From: Deltaproteobacteria bacterium
Lineage (GTDB): Bacteria > Desulfobacterota > B13-G15 > RBG-16-54-18
DNA: 64,000 nucleotides
Reading direction: 5' to 3'
Assembly (NCBI GenBank): GCA_016927065.1
Contig: JAFGNJ010000021.1
Span: 1-64,000, forward strand
Shown: positions 8,507-16,814 of the stretch, one piece after another
Numbering within the stretch: position 1 is the first letter of the stretch
Layout: every line of letters begins with the position of its first letter
Notes under the pieces: generated by a model
Databases searched by the model: none
Seen by the model: only the letters and a program-made list of their open reading frames with translations
What the model was told of the DNA's origin: nothing
Program-made: the position numbers and the translations under genes

Positions 8507-9355
8507 ATGTTAAAGAAAAAATCCTTGATAAGCGCTTGTATAGTGATAACCTTATGCAGCGCCCTGCTCTATTTTTTTACACGCTCCCTCCCGGATGTGC
8601 GTCCTCTCAAGGACTCGCAGTATACCATGACGCTCATGCTTAAGGATGCGGATGGCAAGACAGTACCTTTCTTGGTGGGGCAGCAAAATCCGCACTGGAC
8701 CCCTCTCTCCAACACCCCCCCCGCTCTCCAGTGGAGCGTCATCGTCGCAGAGGACGACACCTTTTACCGACACAACGGATTCAATTTCTCAGCGATGAGA
8801 GACGCCTTCTGGGAAAATATCAAAAAACGAAAACCCGTCCGGGGAGGAAGCACCATCACCCAGCAGCTCGCCAAAAACCTTTACCTTTCTAAAAAGAAAT
8901 CGCTACTGAGAAAATTAAAGGAAGCAGTTATCACCCGCAGGTTGGAACGAACCCTCAGTAAAAATAGAATTCTCGAATTATATGTAAATATTATCGAGTG
9001 GGGGCCAGGAGTATATGGGGTGGGAGAAGCCAGCTGGCATTATTTTCGCAAAATCCCCTCTGATCTGAACTTTTATGAGTCCGTCCTGCTGGCGGCCATT
9101 ATTCCCAGCCCGAGGCTGTATAACCCCCGTAAGTATCCAGAAAGGGCCTTGGAGCGTTATAGAACTGTCTTGGAGCTTATGTATCTATCTAAGCGCATCA
9201 CCCTCGATCAGTATGAGGCCGCCTGCGCGGTACAACTCTGCGAGGACCCATTGGATCATGCGCTTTTCATCTGTCCTCTGGAGGAAGATCATGAAGAGGA
9301 AGAAAAAGAGGAAGGTTCACGCGAAACTACCAACTCCCAAGAGCTTCTCATCTAA
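8507..9355 (+). CDS. mtgA: monofunctional peptidoglycan transglycosylase (GT51)
   Basis: This 282-residue protein has an N-terminal membrane helix (about 6-26) and a GT51 catalytic domain. The first motif AEDDTFYRHNGF carries the catalytic Glu, and GGSTITQQLAKNLYL is the classic second motif. RRLERTLSKNRILELYVN and GVYGVGEAS follow. It polymerises lipid II glycan strands in the periplasm. No transpeptidase domain is present; the acidic/basic tail after about residue 260 is low complexity. A TATAAT element at 8482-8487 lies just upstream, but there is no clear -35 box or ribosome site. It converges on the PAP2 gene. Confidence 0.92.
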   Translation: MLKKKSLISACIVITLCSALLYFFTRSLPDVRPLKDSQYTMTLMLKDADGKTVPFLVGQQNPHWTPLSNTPPALQWSVIVAEDDTFYRHNGFNFSAMRDAFWENIKKRKPVRGGSTITQQLAKNLYLSKKKSLLRKLKEAVITRRLERTLSKNRILELYVNIIEWGPGVYGVGEASWHYFRKIPSDLNFYESVLLAAIIPSPRLYNPRKYPERALERYRTVLELMYLSKRITLDQYEAACAVQLCEDPLDHALFICPLEEDHEEEEKEEGSRETTNSQELLI

Positions 9356-9445
9356 TATTCAAAAACAAAGCTGCGGCGTCAATACATCCCACCAAAAACC
9401 ACTGAACGGCCAAACAGTGACCTTAGTTAGGTTCTACAAAAAGTC

Positions 9446-10063
9446 TTATGAAGTCTTCCGCTTCTTGGGTAAAGGTTTCTTCTCTTTTAATGTGGCGGGG
9501 GCGTGCTTTACCGTAATACCCAGTCGTGGAAAAACAACCGTCTTAAAAACGATAAAAAGCGACCAGCCACACAAGACGCCGAGTATCCAACCCCCAACGA
9601 CATCCAAGGGATAGTGTACGCCCAAATAGACCCGAGAATAGCCGACGAGGAGGGCCAAGGGTATCATCACAAAGAGCCAGCGCGGAAAGAAAAAGGCGAG
9701 GAACGTGATTGCCGCAGAGATATTGGTGGCGTGGCTTGAGGGGAGAGCAGGGGACTTGGGGCAATATCCTTCTATGAGACGCACCCACTCATGGATATGG
9801 CACGGCCTGACCCTGTCTATGAGTTCCTTCAACACCGTGGTACTCATCGCCTCGCTGAGCAGGATGGTTAAACCAAGGCCAGCTACGATGAGAACCCCTT
9901 CTTTGCGTCTTACGACCACAATTACTATCAAAAGAACGATCAGCGGAATCTTCCACTTGTCAAAATGAGAAAAAAGGGGGATAAACCGGTCGAGGAACGG
10001 ATGTACCAACTCCAGATTAAAAAACTTCAGGATGGACGTGTCTACATTAACGATCCAATTCAT
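9446..10063 (-). CDS. PAP2-family membrane phosphatase
   Basis: This is a 205-residue membrane protein with five or six hydrophobic helices. All three PAP2 phosphatase motifs are visible: KELIDRVRP, then PSSH (usual PSGH) in ALPSSHATN, then SRVYLGVHYPLDVVGG with the catalytic His. Members dephosphorylate lipid phosphates such as undecaprenyl pyrophosphate or phosphatidic acid at the outer membrane face. The start at ATG 10063 is preferred over GTG 10093 because AGGGAG lies 8 bases before it. The neighbouring transglycosylase, which releases undecaprenyl pyrophosphate, makes recycling of that carrier plausible but not proven. From 10064 to 10382 I see no gene and no convincing site. Confidence 0.87.
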   Translation of the reverse strand: MNWIVNVDTSILKFFNLELVHPFLDRFIPLFSHFDKWKIPLIVLLIVIVVVRRKEGVLIVAGLGLTILLSEAMSTTVLKELIDRVRPCHIHEWVRLIEGYCPKSPALPSSHATNISAAITFLAFFFPRWLFVMIPLALLVGYSRVYLGVHYPLDVVGGWILGVLCGWSLFIVFKTVVFPRLGITVKHAPATLKEKKPLPKKRKTS

Positions 10064-10382
10064 TCGTAAAACTCCCTGTGTCCACTTCTGCACACAAAGC
10101 CGGTAATCCGATAATAATCAGCTCGATAGTTTCCCTCATACAATCCATCCTCTACCTCTTTCTTTAAAAATATCCCTTGTGCTCACCCAAGCGGGCAACG
10201 GTCATCGAGGGGTTTGAAAGAAAATTATTTAGACAATTGATATAAACTTCACAGCTTTGTCGTTGTATGCTAACACGTTAGGAAAACACGGACAAGTTAA
10301 AATTAGTTCGGGAGCATCTAGCCGCTACCTTCTGTCTTTTGATTGCCAACTTTCCGTAAGAGAGCTTGAGAAAGACTAACGA

Positions 10383-10805
10383 TTAAAACGGATACGCGGG
10401 GGTATTTCGTATAACCCAGAATAGAAGCACAACGCCTAAAAATATCCAAATGCCAATTGCCGGGACAAAAATAGGTGGGAGTAGTCTCCTTCGTGAGGTG
10501 ACCAGTAGATACGATAAAAAACTGTACCCCAAAAATGGCGAAACTAATATCATCAACGGATTAAGCACAAACGCAGTTGCCACATGCCCATGCAGGAGGT
10601 GATGTATCGCACGCAACGACCCGCAACCAGGACACTCAAGGCCGGTCAGCTCATGAAAAGGGCACGGCATATACAGAACTGAAGTCGAGGGATTAAAAAT
10701 ATAGAGTATACACATTGCAGCCATTCCCATCACCACAAGCGCCAATGTCTCCAATCGCTGATCTCTCATTACGCTCAAACCGCTTTCGAAACAAATTTCA
10801 TCCAC
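10383..10805 (-). CDS. DUF2752 small membrane protein
   Basis: This is a 140-residue protein with about three membrane helices. The DUF2752 signature MPCPFHELTGLECPGCGSLRA contains the conserved CPGCG centre and is followed by HHLLHGH. Function is unknown for the family. The start is a GTG; the GGAAGG ribosome site for it lies inside the last codons of the preceding gene, 6 bases away, which indicates translational coupling. It is the last of three same-strand genes for small membrane proteins (11871 to 10383), a combination found together in other bacteria with zinc-ribbon and CD225/TM2-type genes. Confidence 0.8.
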   Translation of the reverse strand: MDEICFESGLSVMRDQRLETLALVVMGMAAMCILYIFNPSTSVLYMPCPFHELTGLECPGCGSLRAIHHLLHGHVATAFVLNPLMILVSPFLGYSFLSYLLVTSRRRLLPPIFVPAIGIWIFLGVVLLFWVIRNTPAYPF

Positions 10806-10811
10806 AATAAG

Positions 10812-11303
10812 TTAATACCTTCCTTCCATAAGGACACCGATTAGTCCAAAGACAAGATAAACGACCACAATGCCTAATCCAACCCCAAAAGAAATCCAAC
10901 ACCACAGCTTTGCCCTCTTGGAAGCCTCAACAGCGCCCGCATAGTCACCCCCCTCCAATTTACTATTTACCTGTGCGGCAAAGACAATAGCCGGTATGCC
11001 GAACGGCACACAGCAGAAAACAGTCGCCAAGATAGCTTGGGCCAGGTAATTCGGGACCACCCCCCCTACTGATATACCTTTACCATTGTGCTGAGGACGC
11101 AACAAGATATTGCCGCACCGGAAACAGTGAGAAGCACTGCCACTATTTTTTGTCCCGCATGTTGTACAAAAAACATGGCGCAGGTCTTTACCCGATTTAT
11201 CTGCGCTCAGTCTTACTATTAATATAATGCCAATGATAATTGCCGCAGGAATCGCCAAGATAATCAGTATTATAATAAGTTCCGGCAGGCCAACACCAAA
11301 CAT
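10812..11303 (-). CDS. zinc-ribbon CD225/dispanin-type membrane protein
   Basis: This is a 163-residue protein. Residues 6-30 form a first membrane helix, residues about 45-65 a CxxC...CxxC zinc ribbon (FCTTCG and CFRCG), and residues 85-160 a two-helix domain with NYLAQAILATVFCCVPFGIPAIVFA. The last part matches the CD225/dispanin pattern, including a cysteine pair in the membrane and the following KLEGGDYAGAVEASKRAK linker. Bacterial members have no established function. It is flanked closely by the DUF2752 gene and, 34 bp upstream, by a zinc-ribbon pilin-like gene. Confidence 0.75.
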   Translation of the reverse strand: MFGVGLPELIIILIILAIPAAIIIGIILIVRLSADKSGKDLRHVFCTTCGTKNSGSASHCFRCGNILLRPQHNGKGISVGGVVPNYLAQAILATVFCCVPFGIPAIVFAAQVNSKLEGGDYAGAVEASKRAKLWCWISFGVGLGIVVVYLVFGLIGVLMEGRY

Positions 11304-11337
11304 CTCGCCCCCTATCTAACGCCTCTCTCCATGTTCG

Positions 11338-11871
11338 TTACTGTCGTGGCATATACCGCAGTGGCAGGGTAGAGGTGGAAAGCCACTGTGTAGTGTACCC
11401 TGTATCCGGCGCGTACGTAAGCTGTATATCAAGTGTGCAACCATTTATGTTAGAAATCGTATCATTAAACGTAAACCTATAAGTAATATCATTATCACTA
11501 CCACGCTCTGTACAGCTAAACGCCCCATACGTCTGTGACATCTCTACAAGGGTATCGAGCGGATAATCTGCGTCTGGGAATTGACCGGTCTTGGCATGAT
11601 ACCCCACTGCTGCCCCTACTAAACCATCGAAGGCATCGTTCACTTCACTGATCCTTGCCTTAACCGTATAATCGAGATAAGCAGGGATGGCTATGGCTGC
11701 AAGTATGCCTACCACTGCAAAAAATACAAATACTCCTGCTACTACAATGACCGTCACGATAACAGCGGTATTGCTTTTTTTCTCAGGAGCTACCCGCTGC
11801 AGGATAATTCCACAATTGGTGCATCTGTAGGCATTGTCTACGTTTTGCGTTCCGCATTTTGGACAATACAT
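11338..11871 (-). CDS. zinc ribbon fused to type IV pilin-like domain
   Basis: This is a 177-residue protein. It begins with a zinc ribbon (YCPKCG at 2-7, YRCTNCG at about 16-22), has a basic linker, then a long hydrophobic helix ending VGILAAIAIPAYLDYTVKARISEV. That ending is the standard N-terminal alpha-1 helix of type IV pilins. The prepilin peptidase site (Gly-Phe and Glu5) is absent, so it is unlikely to be processed or assembled like a normal pilin. The C-terminal 90 residues resemble a minor-pilin head with two cysteines. ATG 11871 is chosen because AAGGAGGT precedes it; the in-frame GTG at 11898 has no such site. The likely topology is ribbon inside and pilin head outside. Confidence 0.75.
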   Translation of the reverse strand: MYCPKCGTQNVDNAYRCTNCGIILQRVAPEKKSNTAVIVTVIVVAGVFVFFAVVGILAAIAIPAYLDYTVKARISEVNDAFDGLVGAAVGYHAKTGQFPDADYPLDTLVEMSQTYGAFSCTERGSDNDITYRFTFNDTISNINGCTLDIQLTYAPDTGYTTQWLSTSTLPLRYMPRQ

Positions 11872-12182
11872 GTGGCACCTCCTTTCATTCAGAACCACAG
11901 TGCTCTATAATCTTTCGTCCCACATTACAAGCTTCTGCCTCCCCACAAACATAATTTCCTGACCTCTGAAAAATAAAAAATCCCTCCGATTCTTTTAATA
12001 CAAATGGAGGGTTAACGTGCTTTCTCGACCATTTTACACCCTTGTGTGATGTAAGATTGTTAATGGATAGCTCCGACTTTGATAGCAAAGTACTAAACTA
12101 TACAGAGAAAGTCAACATTCTAAGCCCTTAGATACTTCGTATCCCTTGAAAAAAAATGGGGGCAGAAAGCTTTAAGATAGCC

Positions 12183-12235
12183 TTGACAATGCCTGTCAGA
12201 ATGACTAGTATTCAGATAATTCAGATTATTCTGAA
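12183..12235 (+). promoter_or_regulatory. promoter and overlapping palindromic operator of the arsM operon
   Basis: TTGACA (12183-12188), a 17-base spacer and TAGTAT (12206-12211) form a good sigma-70 promoter. Starting at the end of the -10 box is an imperfect palindrome, 12211-12235, with perfect 6-bp outer arms TTCAGA...TCTGAA. A repressor bound there would block the promoter. ArsR-type repressors bind sites in this position, but no arsR gene is in the window. The rest of 11872-12182 contains no credible gene. Confidence 0.6.
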
Positions 12236-12257
12236 AAAGGTAGAAGGAGTGATAAAA

Positions 12258-12539
12258 ATGGTTGAAAAAAGTGGCGATAAAACCTGTTGCATGACGATGG
12301 AGGGCAATCTAGGCATTTGCAAGGTTGAATCGGTAATCAGCATAGATGACAGAGGGCAAATGGTGCTTCCTAAGGGGATTAGGGATAGGGCAATAATTCG
12401 CCCTGGCGACAAAATGGCTGTCACTAGCTGGGAAAAAGACGGTGAGATCTGCTGCATTTCCTTAATCAAAGTGGAAAATCTTGCAAACATGGTGAAGGAA
12501 TTGCTCGGTCCAGTCATGAAAGAAATATTGGCAGGATAA
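12258..12539 (+). CDS. AbrB/SpoVT-type domain protein, HgcAB-associated type
   Basis: This 93-residue protein starts at ATG 12258 with GAAGGAG eight bases upstream. It has an N-terminal Cys-containing segment (KTCCM, then GICKVE) and one AbrB/MazE-like swapped-hairpin domain: SVISIDDRGQMVLPKGIRD, then IRPGDKMAV. The C-terminus (CCISLIKVENLANMVKELLGP) is a helix preceded by another Cys pair. Proteins with this cysteine-plus-AbrB layout are annotated as HgcAB-associated in some anaerobes. No hgcA or hgcB is present here; instead the gene lies 19 bp before arsM. It could be a metal(loid)-responsive regulator of the operon, since its cysteines could bind As(III). That role is inferred. Confidence 0.75.
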   Translation: MVEKSGDKTCCMTMEGNLGICKVESVISIDDRGQMVLPKGIRDRAIIRPGDKMAVTSWEKDGEICCISLIKVENLANMVKELLGPVMKEILAG

Positions 12540-12558
12540 AATAAAAGAAAGGATAGAA

Positions 12559-13389
12559 ATGAAACAAGGGGAAATAAAGAAAACGGTACGAAAACGCTAT
12601 GCTGATATAGCCAAAGGGGAGAGTTCTTGCTGTAGGCCTACCAGTTCCTGTTGCGGAAATCTCAATGTGGTAGAGGATATAAGCAAAAGTATAGGGTACA
12701 CCGATGAAGAGATAAAGATGGTCCCTGAAGGGGCAAATTTAGGTCTCGGCTGTGGCAACCCTGTCGCTATCGCAACTCTTAAAGCAGGTGAAACGATCCT
12801 TGATCTTGGCTCAGGGGCCGGCTTCGATTGTTTCCTTGCAGCAAATGCTGTCGGGAAAGACGGAAAGGTTATCGGCGTGGACATGACACCCGAGATGATC
12901 GATAAAGCTCGAGAGAATGCACGAAAAGGCAATTACAAAAATGTGGAGTTCAGGCTCGGAGAAATTGAAAACATACCCGCTGCCGATAGTTCCGTTGATT
13001 GCGTCATCTCAAACTGTGTCATCAATCTTGCGCCCGAAAAGGGAAGGGTATTCAAAGAGACATTCAGGGTGCTCAAACCAGGTGGAAGGCTCATGGTATC
13101 GGATATTGTAGTGACAAAAGAACTTCCCGAATTCATTAGAAACTCCCTTGCAGCATATGTCGGGTGCATTGCAGGTGCGCTCATGAAAGAAGAGTACCTA
13201 CAAACAATTAGAGACGCCGGTTTTAAAGAAGTCCGGGTAATAGATGAGCAATTATTCCCCATTGACGCAATAGCCAACGATCCAACTGCCCAGGCAATCA
13301 TTGACAAGAGGCATGTTTCTCAGGAAGGTTTAGAAGAGATTGGTAATTCAGTCCTGAGTATAAAGGTTGAAGGGAAAAAGTCAGGGTAA
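12559..13389 (+). CDS. arsM: arsenite S-adenosylmethionine methyltransferase
   Basis: This is a 276-residue class I SAM methyltransferase. Motif I is LDLGSGAGFDCF at about 81-92, followed by GVDMTPEMI. Three cysteines expected of ArsM are present: Cys65 in GLGCGNP, Cys153 in SNCVINL and Cys203 in YVGCIAGA. Additional N-terminal pairs at 24-25 and 31-32 are also typical. It methylates As(III) in the cytoplasm, making methylated and volatile arsenicals. It follows the AbrB-type gene in what looks like a two-gene operon behind one regulated promoter. No arsenite pump or ArsC is nearby, so methylation may be the main arsenic response encoded at this locus. Confidence 0.95.
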   Translation: MKQGEIKKTVRKRYADIAKGESSCCRPTSSCCGNLNVVEDISKSIGYTDEEIKMVPEGANLGLGCGNPVAIATLKAGETILDLGSGAGFDCFLAANAVGKDGKVIGVDMTPEMIDKARENARKGNYKNVEFRLGEIENIPAADSSVDCVISNCVINLAPEKGRVFKETFRVLKPGGRLMVSDIVVTKELPEFIRNSLAAYVGCIAGALMKEEYLQTIRDAGFKEVRVIDEQLFPIDAIANDPTAQAIIDKRHVSQEGLEEIGNSVLSIKVEGKKSG

Positions 13390-13510
13390 GAAGCTTTTAA
13401 AAACCGATACGTATTCCAACCGTAAAGATCTCGTCAATTTGTCAGACAATAAAAGCGGTACACTCCAATTTCCAGCTAATCACTATCTCTGCGACCCTAA
13501 ACCCGGGTCG

Positions 13511-13539
13511 TTGACAAAGCATAGGGGGCGTGCTATCTA
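13511..13539 (+). promoter_or_regulatory. candidate promoter of nadK-recN
   Basis: TTGACA (13511-13516), a 17-base spacer and TATCTA (13534-13539) end only 6 bases before the nadK ATG at 13546. Transcription from it would begin at or next to the start codon. Confidence 0.5.
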
Positions 13540-13545
13540 AGGGCC

Positions 13546-14412
13546 ATGAAGCGGATAGGGATTATCGCTAAACGGAACAAGCCTGAGGCCGTCCAGGTGG
13601 TCAAGGAATTGGTGGGGTGGCTCAAAGATCACAAGGTGGAGTGTTTCGTCGAACCCGAGATGGCACAGTCCGTCTCACACGCTTCCCTCGAAGTAAAAGA
13701 GATGCCTCGTGCCGTGGACATGGTGATTGTCTTGGGAGGCGACGGCACGCTGTTGGCGGCGGCGCGAGCCCTGCAAAAGAAGCATATCCCCATTCTCGGA
13801 GTGAATCTTGGGGGCTTAGGTTTCTTGACGGAAAGCACCTTGGATGAACTCTACCCTATGCTGGAAGCAATCTTGCGGGGTGAGTATAAGACCGACGAAC
13901 GGATGCTTCTCGACGTCCGGGTCTGGCGTAAAGAAAAGGTAATAGAAGAATTTACCGTCCTCAACGACGTGGTCATCAATAAGGGCGCCTTGGCCCGCAT
14001 CATCGAGCTGGAAACCATGGTAGATAATGCCCATCTCACCACCTTCAGGGCCGATGGGCTGATTATCGCCACCCCCACGGGTTCTACCGGATATTCGCTC
14101 TCTGCCGGCGGTCCCATCGTCTATCCTTCCCTCCAATCCATTATCATCACGCCCATTTGTCCGCACAATCTGACCAACAGGCCTATCATCGTACCCAAGG
14201 AGGCCTCGATCAGGGTAACTCTCTGCTCTGCGGAGCATGAGGTCTTCCTCACCCTGGACGGCCAGGTGGGATTCAAGATGCAACTCAACGACAGAGTTGA
14301 GATTAAGAGGAGCGAAGGGGGTATCAATCTCATCAAGTCCCCTTCGCGGGGTTATTTTGAGGTCCTGCGGACGAAGTTGATGTGGGGAGCGGATATCGTA
14401 GCAAAGCGCTGA
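13546..14412 (+). CDS. nadK: NAD kinase
   Basis: This is a 288-residue protein with all NAD kinase signatures: VLGGDGTLLAAAR with the GGDGT motif, NLGGLGFLTE, then DGLIIATPTGSTGYSLSAGGPIV, the conserved substrate-binding segment. It phosphorylates NAD to NADP in the cytoplasm. recN begins 13 bases after the stop, the usual nadK-recN arrangement of many bacteria, and GNAT follows with overlap, so the three probably form one operon. The upstream spacer is very short if the predicted promoter is real. Confidence 0.97.
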   Translation: MKRIGIIAKRNKPEAVQVVKELVGWLKDHKVECFVEPEMAQSVSHASLEVKEMPRAVDMVIVLGGDGTLLAAARALQKKHIPILGVNLGGLGFLTESTLDELYPMLEAILRGEYKTDERMLLDVRVWRKEKVIEEFTVLNDVVINKGALARIIELETMVDNAHLTTFRADGLIIATPTGSTGYSLSAGGPIVYPSLQSIIITPICPHNLTNRPIIVPKEASIRVTLCSAEHEVFLTLDGQVGFKMQLNDRVEIKRSEGGINLIKSPSRGYFEVLRTKLMWGADIVAKR

Positions 14413-14424
14413 GGGGGGTGCGCA

Positions 14425-16134
14425 ATGTTAGTTGAACTCCATATCGAAAATCTCGCGATCATCGATCAGCTGCGCGTCGAATTCAATGAAGGCCTGAATG
14501 TCCTCACCGGAGAAACCGGGGCGGGTAAATCAATCATCCTCAATGCCCTAAATCTCATCTTGGGAGACCGGATTAAGGACGACATTATCAGGTCTCACGA
14601 GGATGAAGGCGTGGTGGAGGCCCTCTTTGATATCTCCGCCAATCCGCGGAACAGGCAGTGGCTGGGGGAAAAGGGGATTGAGGTCGAGGACACTATTGTC
14701 ATCAAAAGGGTGATTTCCAGGAAGGACAAGACCAAGATCTATATTAATGGCAATCTTGCCACCCTGCAGATGGCCTCTCTCATCGGAGAGGAGCTTTTGA
14801 ACATCTACGGACAACACCAACACCAGGTCTTGAGAAAGGTGGAAAACCACCTGGATATCCTGGATGAGTTCGGCGCGCTGCTTCCCCTCAAGGCCGAGTT
14901 TCAAGAGACCTACAAGCAACACAAGGGACTGGCACGACGCCTCCAGGAGCTCAAAGATGAAAAGGAGCGCGGTGAGCGCGAAGGTGATCTGTGGGCTTTT
15001 CAACTCAAGGAGATCGAAGCCGCCGCATTAGTCCCCGGAGAAGAAGAAGAATTAAAGCAGGAACGTCATCTCTTGAAGAACGCCCAACGACTATTGCAAT
15101 TGGCCGGATCGAGTGAGCGTCTGCTGTATTCCGAGGGAGATTCCATAGTTGAGAAGCTGGGGAAAGCCGAACGTGATATCGAGGCCCTCGCTGAATTGGA
15201 CCCTACTGTCTCTTCCCTCAAAGAAGCCGTCTCCTCGGCCCTGCTGCAAGTGGAGGAGGCCGCAAGTCAGCTCAAAGGGTATCTCACAAAAGTCGATGTG
15301 GATCCGAACCGCCAGGAAGAGATAGAATTGCGGTTTGACGAGCTTCAACGGTTAAAGATGAAATATAAGGCTGCTACGATAGAAGAGATCATCACCTACA
15401 GGGAGAAGATCGAACAAGGAGTACAGGGAACTGCCGACCTGGAAGCAAAGATAGCACAACTGGAAAAAAGAAAAAAGGAAGAAGAAGGGGAAGTCTTGGA
15501 AGTAACCAAGCGGCTGTCTCAAGGACGCTCGGAGGCAGCGCAGAGGCTCAAAGGAGAGATTGAGGCCGAACTGGCCACCTTGGCGATGGAGCGCACAACC
15601 TTCGAAGTCCAAATAAGGGAGGTAGCTCCCTCTGCCGATGCCCTGGAGATAGAAGGCACGGTCCTCGGACCTAAAGGGGCGGAAGAGGTAGAATTTCTCA
15701 TCTCCCCCAATGTCGGTGAAGAACCGAGGCCCTTGTCCAAGATCGCCTCCGGTGGCGAACTCTCCCGCATCATGCTGGCCGTCAAGAAGATATTGACGAA
15801 GGGATCAGAAGATCAGACCCTCGTCTTCGATGAGGTAGATGCCGGCATAGGAGGTCAGACGGCGGAGGTGGTCGGGTTCAAGTTGCGGGACTTGGCCCGC
15901 TATAATCAGATCCTCTGCGTCACCCATCTCCCTCAGATCGCCGCCTTTGGGCAAACCCACTACCACGTATCGAAACAAGAGGCACAGGGGAGAACCATGA
16001 CCTCGGTGAAAAGACTCGATGATGACATGGTGGTGGATGAAATCGCCCGTATGCTGGGGGGCAAACGAATTACCACAACCACACTAAGCCACGCCCAAGA
16101 AATGGTGCAAAAAGCGAGGATGGAAAAACAGTGA
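14425..16134 (+). CDS. recN: DNA repair protein RecN
   Basis: This 569-residue SMC-like ATPase has a Walker A GETGAGKSIILNAL at about residues 29-42, long coiled-coil arms between about 150 and 400, the ABC signature LSKIASGGELSRIMLA and Walker B LVFDEVDAGIGG near 470. RecN acts at double-strand breaks and helps bring DNA ends together during recombinational repair. It lies between nadK and a GNAT gene; its stop overlaps the next start (GTGA). Sequence and length are ordinary for the family. Confidence 0.97.
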   Translation: MLVELHIENLAIIDQLRVEFNEGLNVLTGETGAGKSIILNALNLILGDRIKDDIIRSHEDEGVVEALFDISANPRNRQWLGEKGIEVEDTIVIKRVISRKDKTKIYINGNLATLQMASLIGEELLNIYGQHQHQVLRKVENHLDILDEFGALLPLKAEFQETYKQHKGLARRLQELKDEKERGEREGDLWAFQLKEIEAAALVPGEEEELKQERHLLKNAQRLLQLAGSSERLLYSEGDSIVEKLGKAERDIEALAELDPTVSSLKEAVSSALLQVEEAASQLKGYLTKVDVDPNRQEEIELRFDELQRLKMKYKAATIEEIITYREKIEQGVQGTADLEAKIAQLEKRKKEEEGEVLEVTKRLSQGRSEAAQRLKGEIEAELATLAMERTTFEVQIREVAPSADALEIEGTVLGPKGAEEVEFLISPNVGEEPRPLSKIASGGELSRIMLAVKKILTKGSEDQTLVFDEVDAGIGGQTAEVVGFKLRDLARYNQILCVTHLPQIAAFGQTHYHVSKQEAQGRTMTSVKRLDDDMVVDEIARMLGGKRITTTTLSHAQEMVQKARMEKQ

Positions 16135-16583
16135 TCCGGCGGGCCACAATAGCTGACGCAGAACACATTCAGCGGCTGATAAACCAATTTGCAGACCAAG
16201 GAAGACTCCTCCCTCGTTCCTTGAGTGAGATCTACGATAACTTGCGCGATTTCCATGTCTATGAGGACAAGGACCGCTCCATCGTGGGTGTGTGCGCCCT
16301 GCACATCTCGTGGGAGGCCCTGGCTGAGATCAGATCTCTTGCTGTTGCTACAGAAGCGAGAAAAAATGGAATCGGGGCGCAATTGGTCGAGGCGTGCCTT
16401 GAGGAGGCGAGGCAGCTCGGGGTCACCCGGGTCTTTCTCCTCACCTATATCCCTCCGTATTTCGAACGGGCCGGCTTTCGTCCCGTGGACAAATCCACCC
16501 TCCCCCACAAGATCTGGGCCGATTGCATCAGGTGCGTCAAGTTTCCCGACTGCGACGAAAATGCCATGATCATCGATCTTTAG
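16131..16583 (+). CDS. GNAT N-acetyltransferase, ArgA-like
   Basis: This is a 150-residue single-domain GNAT acetyltransferase. The acetyl-CoA pyrophosphate loop is seen in ATEARKNGIGAQLVEACLEEA, and LLTYIPPYFERAGFRPVDKSTLPHKIW is typical of the short N-acetylglutamate synthase-like group (ArgA-related) rather than of ribosomal-protein acetyltransferases. It may acetylate glutamate as the first step of arginine synthesis, but small amine substrates are not excluded. The start is a GTG that overlaps the recN stop by 4 bases, so translation is coupled to recN. Confidence 0.85.
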   Translation: MIRRATIADAEHIQRLINQFADQGRLLPRSLSEIYDNLRDFHVYEDKDRSIVGVCALHISWEALAEIRSLAVATEARKNGIGAQLVEACLEEARQLGVTRVFLLTYIPPYFERAGFRPVDKSTLPHKIWADCIRCVKFPDCDENAMIIDL

Positions 16584-16750
16584 GCGGTTTTTGAAACATG
16601 GATTTCCCAAAGGATTATGACAATTTAGACCGTGGGGTGTTACGCTGCAATTTTTCGAGCTAGGGGTATTATAGAGAAACCATATATTCATTGTTGGCTG
16701 GCGATGGCGATGAAGGCAAAGAAGACCACTCTGTTTTTTGAAAATGGGTA

Positions 16751-16785
16751 TTGACATATCACATGAGAATGAATACTATAAGTAT
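16751..16785 (+). promoter_or_regulatory. methyltransferase promoter with C-box-like operator
   Basis: TTGACA (16751-16756), a 17-base spacer and TACTAT (16774-16779) form a strong promoter. The palindrome ATACT-ATA-AGTAT at 16773-16785 covers the -10 box. Its core, ACT-N3-AGT, is the one found in operators of restriction-modification controller (C) proteins. A bound C protein would block transcription of the methyltransferase gene. Confidence 0.7.
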
Positions 16786-16814
16786 CAAGAGGCTTTTGGG
16801 AGAAAATTGGCCCC

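Noticed and set aside
11885-12088. 67-codon open frame on the minus strand upstream of the pilin-like gene
   Set aside because: No ribosome site, no recognisable motif, and it covers an intergenic region with regulatory DNA on the other strand.
12156-12257. Upstream in-frame extension of the AbrB-type protein to 12156
   Set aside because: It would run through the promoter and operator; GAAGGAG and a family-like N-terminus support ATG 12258.
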